From contig DLHJ01000016.1 of the NCBI GenBank assembly GCA_002483145.1, forward strand, positions 124,001-188,000: a DNA stretch of 64,000 bases, written 5' to 3'. The notes below the pieces were generated by a model that worked only from the letters and a program-made list of their open reading frames with translations, had not been told where the DNA came from and made no database searches. Numbering within the stretch: the first letter of the stretch is position 1; each line of letters opens with the position of its first letter. Origin of the DNA: Cellvibrio sp. UBA7671 (GTDB lineage Bacteria > Pseudomonadota > Gammaproteobacteria > Pseudomonadales > Cellvibrionaceae). The position numbers and the translations under genes were made by a program. Shown piece by piece: positions 28,107 through 35,561 of the stretch.

Positions 28107-30347
28107 ATGAATATCTTTAATAAATTATTACGGCAATCTGCATTACTGCTCGGTGCCGGCTTAACGTTGCAGGCGCCTGGCAGTTTTGCTGCGCGTTGTG
28201 AATATCTCGTTCAAAGCGATTGGAATACTGGTTTCGTGGCCGCCATTCGTATTACCAACGACACCAATACCGCTATAAATGGCTGGTCGGTTAATTGGGC
28301 CTATAGCGACGGTTCTACCCGCACCGGTGGGTGGAACGCCAATTTCAGTGGTAGCAATCCTTACAGTGCAACTGGTGTTGGCTGGAATAACCAGATTAAC
28401 CCTGGCCAGTCTGTAGAATTTGGTGTGCAAGGCAATAAAGGTGTAGCCAACAGCCCGGCGCAGCGCCCGGTGGTCACTGGCACTGTTTGCTCGAACGCAC
28501 CGGGCAGTTCAAGTAGTTCTAGCACTAGCCGCAGCGTTATTACTTCAGCGTTCAGTTCGTCGCGCATGTCGATCAGTTCATCAAGCATGTCGAGTCGCTC
28601 TAGGAGCTCTTACGGATTGAGTCTTAGCAGTAGTTCGATTCCATCCAGTAGTGCATCAACTACATCAAGCAACCCTGCTATTCCGAGCAGCTCGAGCGCC
28701 AGCTCGGTTGAGCCGAATACTCCACCGGTAGCCGTGCTGGACGTGACTGTCCATGGTATGACAGTCTTTATTGACGGCAGCAAGTCCACCGATGCTGAGG
28801 GACCTATCTCCTATAAAATTTATACTGGCGATCCAGAGAAACCCACCATTTTTTATCCCTCGGTATGGAATACCTATCAAACCCCTGGTGAATACTCGGT
28901 GACCCTGGAGATTTGGGATAGGCGCGGAGCAACAGTCCGGGTCTCGAAAAAGTTCACTGTGCAACCGGTAGCGGGGAATCAGGCGCCCATTGCGATGATA
29001 TCAGCGGCGCGTGAGAATCGTTCTATCGTTGCATATGCCACAGCGTCATTCGACCCCGAGGGTGTCCCGCTGTCATATGAGTGGGATTTTGGCAATGGCG
29101 CCTATATCGGCGATGCGCGTACCAGTTTCACCGATTGTTTGCCTGATCAAACGACAAGCCAATCCGCACTGGTGACGGTCACTGTCAGCGATGGTGAATT
29201 GAAGGATACCCGCCAAATCACGGCCGGTGGCCTCTGCGGCACGGTGTTTGATGTGTTCCCGCAGCCGCAATTTACCTATCGACTCGAAGGCAACAAAATT
29301 TATGTGGATGGTCGAAAATCGACAGGAACCACTGGTTTGTCCTGGGATTTTGGTGATGGCAGCGCTCGTGTGGCGGGCGTATTAGCAGAGCATACCTATG
29401 CAGCGGCAGGCACTTATACGGTCGAGTTGGGAGCATCCGGTCAGAGTCTATTTGGCAACCGCACTACCCAGATTGTCACGCTAGGCAGTGCGTCGAGCCT
29501 TGCATCTTCAAGCTTGGTTTCTTCGAGTGCGCGCTCTGCGACTGTTTGCCCAGGTAGTTCAGCGGGAGCAACCTCGGCAGCTGCTTGTCCGGCACCATCA
29601 AGTTCGGCCAGATCCAGTTCGGTTGCTTCAAGTTCTGCGCCGTCCAGCCTGGCGATCTCCAGTGCTTCCAGTGTGAGCAGTATCCCCAATCACTACAATG
29701 CGCCGCGCGCAACGACGGCGCCAGTCATTGATGGCAATGCCGATGTTGTGTGGGAGCGTACTGCCTGGGCACCGATCGATGTGTTCTGGCTGGGTACTCA
29801 ATCTAATCCATCAGCACAGGATTACAGTGGCCGTTATAAAGCCCTGTGGGACGAGGATTATCTCTACTTGTTGTTTGATGTGACCGACGATCGTATCTAT
29901 GACGGTGTGCGAGATGCGCTGGATCGCTATTGGGAAGATGACACAGTGGAGCTGTTTATCGACGAAAACAAAAATGGTGGCCAACACGGTTACAACACTG
30001 GTGCGTGGGCCTATCACATCAGCACCTATGGCGATGTGGTGGATTACACCACTTCGGGGCCGAAATTGCTGAACGATCACGTCACCAGTCGTCTGGTTAG
30101 CAATGGCAGCAAGCATAGTTGGGAATTGCGGGTTCGTATCTACGGCGAAGATTATGCAGATTGGAAAGCTAATACCCCCCTCAAGTTATTCAGCGGCAAG
30201 TTGATGGGTTTTTCAGCCTGCTATATCGATAACGACGGCAGTCCGCAGCGTGAAAGCATGATGGGCTCAGTGAATACCCAGGGTCATAAAAATAACCAGG
30301 GTTATCAGGATGCGAGTGTATTTGGCTCGCTACGTCTGGTTGAATAA
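28107..30347 (+). CDS. Secreted CBM2-PKD-CBM9 carbohydrate-binding protein without catalytic domain
   Basis: A 746-residue exported protein. Signal peptide (1-28, ending SFA-A), CBM2 (about 31-128, bracketed by C31 and C128, with W60, W64, W76 and W93), Ser-rich linker (133-205), three PKD-like repeats (about 206-290, 292-385, 386-460; WDFGNG and WDFGDG motifs), a second Ser-rich linker (462-528) and a C-terminal CBM9-like domain (about 530-746, VIDGNADVVWERTAW and DDTVELFIDENKNG). No hydrolase or oxygenase motif is visible, so it probably binds cellulose-like and reducing-end glycan surfaces or tethers something to them. It converges on the mannanase gene across a shared terminator. Confidence 0.85.
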   Translation: MNIFNKLLRQSALLLGAGLTLQAPGSFAARCEYLVQSDWNTGFVAAIRITNDTNTAINGWSVNWAYSDGSTRTGGWNANFSGSNPYSATGVGWNNQINPGQSVEFGVQGNKGVANSPAQRPVVTGTVCSNAPGSSSSSSTSRSVITSAFSSSRMSISSSSMSSRSRSSYGLSLSSSSIPSSSASTTSSNPAIPSSSSASSVEPNTPPVAVLDVTVHGMTVFIDGSKSTDAEGPISYKIYTGDPEKPTIFYPSVWNTYQTPGEYSVTLEIWDRRGATVRVSKKFTVQPVAGNQAPIAMISAARENRSIVAYATASFDPEGVPLSYEWDFGNGAYIGDARTSFTDCLPDQTTSQSALVTVTVSDGELKDTRQITAGGLCGTVFDVFPQPQFTYRLEGNKIYVDGRKSTGTTGLSWDFGDGSARVAGVLAEHTYAAAGTYTVELGASGQSLFGNRTTQIVTLGSASSLASSSLVSSSARSATVCPGSSAGATSAAACPAPSSSARSSSVASSSAPSSLAISSASSVSSIPNHYNAPRATTAPVIDGNADVVWERTAWAPIDVFWLGTQSNPSAQDYSGRYKALWDEDYLYLLFDVTDDRIYDGVRDALDRYWEDDTVELFIDENKNGGQHGYNTGAWAYHISTYGDVVDYTTSGPKLLNDHVTSRLVSNGSKHSWELRVRIYGEDYADWKANTPLKLFSGKLMGFSACYIDNDGSPQRESMMGSVNTQGHKNNQGYQDASVFGSLRLVE

Positions 30348-30376
30348 TTTGTTAGCGTAGTACAACGTATGATGCG

Positions 30377-30420
30377 AAAAAACAAACCCCCGCGAGCAAC
30401 CGTGGGGGTTTGTTTTTTTT
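30377..30420. terminator. Bidirectional terminator
   Basis: AACAAACCCCC (30381-30391) pairs with GGGGGTTTGTT (30404-30414) and runs into eight T (30413-30420). On the other strand the stem is followed by A-rich sequence read as T (30377-30382). It sits between two convergent genes (ends 30347 and 30449). Confidence 0.93.
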
Positions 30421-30448
30421 AACGAGTAGATTGTTTTGACGTAAAAAA

Positions 30449-32116
30449 TTAACGACAGGTCACTGCCGGTGTTTCCACGCCGCCGCCATTGGTGTTGGCC
30501 TGAAAACCAAATTCAACGGTTTGGCCCGCGCCTATGGTGCTGTTCCAACTCGCCCCGGTAGCTGTATAGGGATTGCTGCCGCTGAGCGTCGCATTCCATG
30601 AACTGGTGATGCGGTTGCTACCGGAATACTGCCAGGTCGCAGTCCAACCGGATTTGGTGCTGGTACCGGTATTGGTCACGCGGATTGCACCGGTAAAACC
30701 TGAGCCCCAGGAATTGCTCACCACATAAGTACAGCTCACACCGCCGGTAGTGGCGGTGCTACTGGAAGCTCTGCTTGATGCAGGTACCGAGCTTGGTGCA
30801 ACACTGCTTCTGCTGCTCGATGCGGGAATAGAACTTGGCGCAGTGCTGGATGTTGTACCTCCTTCAATACCCCAAGGTGCAGGCAGCGCCGCGCAACTGG
30901 TGCGCCCAACACAACTCTGTTGATTCTCCCAGCCCCAACCGCTCGCGGTGGTTTCACAAATCGGGTAGCGATTGCCATACCAATTACAGGTTCCGCCGTT
31001 GGCGACTGATGACGGCGTGCTTGAGCGACTGGATGAGGTGGGTGCAATCGATGAAGGTGCAGACGACGAGCTTGGCGCAACACTTGATCGAATACTGCTG
31101 GCGGCGCTGCTAGTCGCACCGCCGAAATTAGTCGCCAATTTGGAGGTGGCTTTAATGCCGTTGGTGCTGTTGATCAGGTAGTTACCCCAGGTGCTCAGTG
31201 ATCCGGCATTCCAGTTGTTAACAATATCCAACTGCACACAGCAGCTACCATTGCCTGACCAGCTCCAACCCAGATAGCCGATTCCCATATCCTGTGCGTA
31301 CTGCAAAATGGCCTCTTCTGCGACATTGCTGCCACTGTGCTCGGCGCCGAATTCACCGACTACCACCGCCAATCCACGGGTTTGGAAACTATTCAGATAG
31401 CTCTGCACGATGCTCGCGTTGTTATACACCTCGTACATATGCACCGAGAAAATCGTATTTTTCAGTGTATCTGCCGCCAGTATGCTCGGCGCGTTATCGC
31501 GCATGGCGTTTGACCAATCCTGGCCCCAGTTGGCTGCATCCACCATCAGCATGTGAGTCAGCCCGCCGCTGCGCAACGCACGTATGGCGGTGATATGGTC
31601 GGCGGTATAGGTCGCTGCTGAGGTACTGTTGCCAAAGGGTTCGTTAGCGATATTAACGATTACGTAATCCTCCTGGCCGGTGATCGCCGCTTTGATGTCC
31701 GAACTCAACCAATACTCGGTCGCACGGCTGATATGGGCCGCGGCCGCACTTTCGCCATAACCGGTGGAATCGTGTACTTCCAATACGCAAACCAGTTTAT
31801 TGGCCTTACATTGGTTGATCACATTGGTTACATCAGCGCCGTTATTGCGCGTCCACTGGGTGCCGTTGCTCAGCACCACGCGCACCGAGTTAGCGCCGGT
31901 TGCTGCAATATCTTTTAGCGATTGGTTGAGGCGGTCGGAAAACCAGGTGTGCGCATGGTTAACACCGCGAAAGACAAACTTATTGCCATTGGGGTCAAGG
32001 ACTTGGGTGCCGTTGAGTGTCCAGCCTGCAAAGGCCGGAGCGATCATGGCGGATGCGATTAAGGCCAGCGCCGTTTTTTTCAGTAAATGGTGTTTGGGTG
32101 TCGTCAGGTTTTTCAT
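30449..32116 (-). CDS. GH5 (subfamily 8-like) beta-mannanase with CBM10 and CBM2
   Basis: A 555-residue secreted glycoside hydrolase. Signal peptide (about 1-30, ending APAFA), GH5 catalytic domain (about 31-330), Ser-rich linker, CBM10 (CNWYGNRYPICE... with paired Cys), second Ser-rich linker, C-terminal CBM2 (about 455-555). Acid/base Glu159 in NIANEPFG, nucleophile Glu255 in VVGEFGAEH. The RGVNHAHTW start, EVHDSTGYGE and the NIANEP spacing resemble GH5_8 endo-mannanases. CBM10 plus CBM2 is a Cellvibrio hallmark. ATG 32116 follows AAAGGAAA; the frame extends to 32164 without support. Mannanase is favoured over endoglucanase. Confidence 0.87.
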   Translation of the reverse strand: MKNLTTPKHHLLKKTALALIASAMIAPAFAGWTLNGTQVLDPNGNKFVFRGVNHAHTWFSDRLNQSLKDIAATGANSVRVVLSNGTQWTRNNGADVTNVINQCKANKLVCVLEVHDSTGYGESAAAAHISRATEYWLSSDIKAAITGQEDYVIVNIANEPFGNSTSAATYTADHITAIRALRSGGLTHMLMVDAANWGQDWSNAMRDNAPSILAADTLKNTIFSVHMYEVYNNASIVQSYLNSFQTRGLAVVVGEFGAEHSGSNVAEEAILQYAQDMGIGYLGWSWSGNGSCCVQLDIVNNWNAGSLSTWGNYLINSTNGIKATSKLATNFGGATSSAASSIRSSVAPSSSSAPSSIAPTSSSRSSTPSSVANGGTCNWYGNRYPICETTASGWGWENQQSCVGRTSCAALPAPWGIEGGTTSSTAPSSIPASSSRSSVAPSSVPASSRASSSTATTGGVSCTYVVSNSWGSGFTGAIRVTNTGTSTKSGWTATWQYSGSNRITSSWNATLSGSNPYTATGASWNSTIGAGQTVEFGFQANTNGGGVETPAVTCR

Positions 32117-32284
32117 AGTGGTTTCCTTTGGGCAGCAAACAACCCTGCGGCTTTTTTGCTGCAAATAAGTTTTATCGTTGGATGGAGGCGACTACATAGC
32201 TGCCGGACAATTACTCTTGTGCCGCCCGATGGTCTGCTGGAGGAGTGCAGGCCTGTTGTTATTTGCTGTGGGTGCGAGCTGCTT

Positions 32285-32298
32285 TGTAATCGGTTACA
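32285..32298. promoter_or_regulatory. LacI-family operator-like palindrome upstream of the mannanase
   Basis: TGTAATCGGTTACA fits the LacI-family consensus TGNAANCGNTTNCA, with five-base arms and a central CG. It is 169 bases upstream of the mannanase start, in a 303-base gap between that gene and the DUF6445-like gene. No LacI-type gene is in the window. The rest of the gap shows only a weak CAGCTC/GAGCTG repeat near 32352-32372. Confidence 0.5.
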
Positions 32299-32419
32299 TG
32301 ATATGCCTATGGTGAGGCTCTAACAAGCCCCCGTGCGTGGGTAAACTTGTGCAGCTCCCAAAAATGCGAGCTGGTTCTGGTTAGGGAACTGATCGGGGAG
32401 CTTCAGACTGGATTGATGT

Positions 32420-33136
32420 TCAGGTGAAAGAAAAAAAGCTGTTTGCGGTAAGGCGCCCTGTACGCGGATCAGTACTAAGCCCCGATTGCAGGTTGATATC
32501 GCCTGAATGTAGTTGATTGCTGCGGTAAATAATCGCGCGATTAAATACCACGGGCATTTGGTAGATGCGTTCAAACAGATTGGTATCGCCGTTGATGTAG
32601 TTGAATCGGGTTTGCTGTTCGTTGATCACTTCTTGTTTGAGAATTTTAAAGTAATTGGTAAATCTTTCTTGAGTGATGGTTTCAAACCCGGTACTGCGAT
32701 GGCGATAAAAAGAGGTTCCGCCATAAGATTCGGCACACAGGTAATGCACCATCGCAAACTGTAGTGGGTCGTGGGTGTCGATATGAGGCACCGATTGGAT
32801 CGGGCGCAATTTTTCCGGCGGTGTGGTGGTGAGGGAAAATGCGCACAGGCTCAGTTCTGCCATGCGCTCTGCGGCTATGGCAAATGTCTCGCGCATCAAG
32901 AGGGTTAGGGCGCGCAAACTCTGCGCGGGATAATCCCCTGTAATGGTTTTGCGCAGGCCGGGATAAAAATCGCTCGCCTGTGCGATAAAACTGGGCTCAG
33001 TGCAAGCTTGCTCCACTAACTGTTCCGGCGTTGCAAAAAAATTATCGATAATCAGCAGCGGGTTTTGTTCCTGCCCGATAAGTTCTACGCGAATTTTTTG
33101 TTGGCTGGTTAACTCATGCATTATCCAAGCGCTCAT
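32420..33136 (-). CDS. DUF6445-like protein, putative Fe(II)/2OG-type fold
   Basis: A 238-residue cytosolic protein that I match, from memory of neighbourhoods, to DUF6445, a family often found beside SapC and tryptophan-halogenase genes. It has a possible iron triad: H118 and D120 in VPHIDTHDP, H210 in NQLHSGD, with R228 about 18 residues later, in the order seen in 2OG-Fe(II) oxygenases. GGTSFYRHRSTG is also characteristic. It overlaps the SapC gene by 23 bases, so it belongs to the same operon. A second ATG at 33121 is an alternative start. Catalysis is unproven. Confidence 0.65.
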   Translation of the reverse strand: MSAWIMHELTSQQKIRVELIGQEQNPLLIIDNFFATPEQLVEQACTEPSFIAQASDFYPGLRKTITGDYPAQSLRALTLLMRETFAIAAERMAELSLCAFSLTTTPPEKLRPIQSVPHIDTHDPLQFAMVHYLCAESYGGTSFYRHRSTGFETITQERFTNYFKILKQEVINEQQTRFNYINGDTNLFERIYQMPVVFNRAIIYRSNQLHSGDINLQSGLSTDPRTGRLTANSFFSFT

Positions 33137-33821
33137 TCTTTTTTTGGATCAGTGCGTAGATCTGCCCCAGCGAGGCGACCATGGTGTAGATGGGTTGTAA
33201 ATAACCCTGTTGTTGCAGTGTGACCAGTTGGGTTGCATCCAATTGCGCCAAACGTTCTTCGTTAATCGTATACAAACCTTGCACTCGCTGTTGTTGTGCG
33301 TTGGCAAAGCTTATGTCCAATGCCATGGGCATAATCAAATTCAGGGCGAGCAAAGCTTTTATAAATTCCTGCGTATGTTTTTCACCCTCAAGTAATTCGG
33401 CGAGGCGCGCTTTTATTTTTTGCAGATAGTCAGTCTCTTTTCCGGTTGAATCAAAAATCGCTTCACCTTGCCCGGTTGTTAAGGTGTGGCTATCAGTGTC
33501 GATACAAATCAGCGCCTGGTTATTTTCATGCCCGATAAAAAATGGCTGGCGCATGATATTGAGCGGAGTGTAAATGCTCTGCCATTGATTGTTGTTCCAG
33601 AATAAATTTTCACCGCTTTCGAACCCCAGCAGCGCAACGCACAAAAAATTGCCCGTCTCACTACTTTTGGTAAACACAATCGGGTAGTGCACTACCAAAC
33701 GCAAAAATTCGCTGATCACTACCGGCACCATATTATTGGTGGCGCCGAGGGATTCGATCAGTTGGGTATCGATACGCAGCTGTTGATGGTGTTGGTTATG
33801 GAGGGCAACAAAATTGCTCAT
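33114..33821 (-). CDS. SapC family protein
   Basis: A 235-residue protein of the SapC family (PF07277), named after a Campylobacter surface-layer-associated gene, but of unknown function in gammaproteobacteria. Seen: FLRLVVHYPIVFTKSSETGNF, LLGFESGENLFW, PLNIMRQPFFIG and a C-terminal GLYTINEERLAQLD. There is no signal peptide. It sits 20 bases after the halogenase gene and overlaps the next gene, inside a TonB receptor/halogenase cluster where SapC proteins commonly occur. Its role is unknown. Confidence 0.85.
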   Translation of the reverse strand: MSNFVALHNQHHQQLRIDTQLIESLGATNNMVPVVISEFLRLVVHYPIVFTKSSETGNFLCVALLGFESGENLFWNNNQWQSIYTPLNIMRQPFFIGHENNQALICIDTDSHTLTTGQGEAIFDSTGKETDYLQKIKARLAELLEGEKHTQEFIKALLALNLIMPMALDISFANAQQQRVQGLYTINEERLAQLDATQLVTLQQQGYLQPIYTMVASLGQIYALIQKKNERLDNA

Positions 33822-33841
33822 AGGATTTTCCGTGCGTTCAA

Positions 33842-35398
33842 TTAAATAGTTTGCAAACCATGCAAATGGATTTTGGTTAGTAGTTCGCGGTTGCTGGGTA
33901 AACTGCGTATGACCTGCTCAATATGTTTTTGGTTTTTAGCAAATTGTTCCTGAGCCACTGCTATGTCTTCCAGTAAATGTTGGCTATAGCGATAGTCAGT
34001 TTCAAAGCCCATGCCATAGAGAACATATTGGTAACTGGCTGCAGGGAAAACTTCGTTGTTGCTGGTGAAGTCGTGGTCGCCGGGTGGATGATAGCGCCAA
34101 AGTTGCATCAGTTCTTGCAAACTGTGCGGAATCGTTGCCGGGTCGCGGTTGTCGCTCCAGAAACTATTGTCAGTGCGTTTGCTTAAAATGTAATGCAATT
34201 TTAAAAAATCAATAATGCGTTCCCAGCGATAGCGGAAGGTATCGTTAAACCGCTTGGCGGTAATGCCCATCACCTCCCGGCAGGCCGGCAATTGTTCGGC
34301 AATCATGCTCGCCGACAATTCCACTAATACGATTGCGGATGCTTCCAGCGGCTCTAAAAATCCTGCCGATAATCCCACCGCGACACAATTATTTTTCCAA
34401 AAAATCTGGCGATGACCGGAGTGGATAGGAATCTTGCGCACCGTTAAATTTTTAAACGCGGCACCCACATAATCTTGCAAGCGCTCGGTCGCCTGTTCTT
34501 CGCTGATATGGTGGCTGGAATAAACGTGGCCGACACCGCGGCGATGAATCAAACCTATATCCCAAATCCAGCCGGCGTCCTGTGCGGTAGAAATGGTGTG
34601 GGATGCAATAGGCGCATCCTCGCTTTCATAGGGAACTTGCACAGCGAGTGCAGTATCGATAAATAATACATCGCTACAATCGATAAAAGGCACTTGCAAA
34701 TGTTGGCCAAGCAATAGCGATTGGAAGCCGCTGCAATCGATAAATAAATCGCCTTCGATAGTGCCCGCCTGCGCTGTGTTGACCGAGGCTATATCGCCAT
34801 TGTCGGCTGAATTGATGCTGATAACATCGGCTAGCACATGCTGCACGCCGAGTTTTGTGCAGCAGTGTTTTTGCAAGAAGGTGGAAAATTTTCCTGCGTT
34901 TAAATGGTAAGCATAGTTGGCGACGGAATTAAATTCCGGTGTGGTGATTAGCTTGGGCGCCAAGCCCTGTTCACACACGGCTTCTTGAAAACAGGTTGCG
35001 TCTGAAAAGGATTTTTGTAATTGCTTTTTGGTGCGTGCCGCCTGCCAGTGCGCTGCCAAATTGGTTTTTCCAAACCCTTGCGGCAACATTAAGGGATGAT
35101 AATAAAAATCATCGGCAGTACCTGTTACCCAACGCGCAAATTTTGCGCCCTGTTTAAATGAGGCATCGCACTCGCGAATAAAATCGGTTTCGGAAATGCC
35201 TAATTTCATCAGGGTGGAGCGCATAGTCGGCCAGGTACCTTCACCTACGCCGATAATGGGAATATTGGGGGATTCAATCAGAGTGACGCGAATATGTTTG
35301 CCATCTTGCGCACGATGGTGTGCTGCGATACGCCCCGCAGTAAGCCAGCCAGCAGTGCCCCCACCGACTATCACGATATTGGATATCTTATTATTCAT
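33842..35398 (-). CDS. Flavin-dependent tryptophan halogenase family protein
   Basis: A 518-residue FAD-binding protein of the tryptophan halogenase family. The N-terminal dinucleotide motif VGGGTAGWL (11-19) is intact and Lys82 in ASFKQGAKF lies where the catalytic lysine is expected. The WxWxIP motif that marks halogenases against monooxygenases reads WIWDIG (277-282), with Gly for Pro. Members beside TonB receptors (for example BrvH and Xanthomonas homologues) halogenate indole-type substrates in vitro, yet natural substrates are unknown. It starts 163 bases after the receptor stop, with a terminator in between, and leads the SapC and DUF6445 genes. Confidence 0.88.
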   Translation of the reverse strand: MNNKISNIVIVGGGTAGWLTAGRIAAHHRAQDGKHIRVTLIESPNIPIIGVGEGTWPTMRSTLMKLGISETDFIRECDASFKQGAKFARWVTGTADDFYYHPLMLPQGFGKTNLAAHWQAARTKKQLQKSFSDATCFQEAVCEQGLAPKLITTPEFNSVANYAYHLNAGKFSTFLQKHCCTKLGVQHVLADVISINSADNGDIASVNTAQAGTIEGDLFIDCSGFQSLLLGQHLQVPFIDCSDVLFIDTALAVQVPYESEDAPIASHTISTAQDAGWIWDIGLIHRRGVGHVYSSHHISEEQATERLQDYVGAAFKNLTVRKIPIHSGHRQIFWKNNCVAVGLSAGFLEPLEASAIVLVELSASMIAEQLPACREVMGITAKRFNDTFRYRWERIIDFLKLHYILSKRTDNSFWSDNRDPATIPHSLQELMQLWRYHPPGDHDFTSNNEVFPAASYQYVLYGMGFETDYRYSQHLLEDIAVAQEQFAKNQKHIEQVIRSLPSNRELLTKIHLHGLQTI

Positions 35399-35480
35399 AG
35401 CGCACCCGTCGGTAACTCACATTGCAATCCCGTGTAGGGACATTAATGACAAACAAAAAAATGAAACAGGTTGTGAAATA

Positions 35481-35508
35481 AAAAGGGCCGCTGTAAAAAA
35501 CAGCGGCC
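35481..35508 (-). terminator. Terminator between the TonB receptor and the halogenase
   Basis: On the minus strand GGCCGCTGT (35500-35508) pairs with ACAGCGGCC (35486-35494) around TTTTT, followed by five T or more (35480-35484 region). It lies 54 bases after the receptor stop, so the halogenase operon needs read-through or its own promoter. Confidence 0.85.
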
Positions 35509-35561
35509 TAAAAATCATAGCGGACATAGGCTATGAGTTGTTCACCTGACATCTAACGTGA

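Noticed and set aside
28496-28700. Simple-sequence repeats (AGC/TCG-rich) that could be a repeat array
   Set aside because: They encode poly-serine linkers between modules of a secreted protein, which is normal in Cellvibrio-type enzymes; not a CRISPR or minisatellite.
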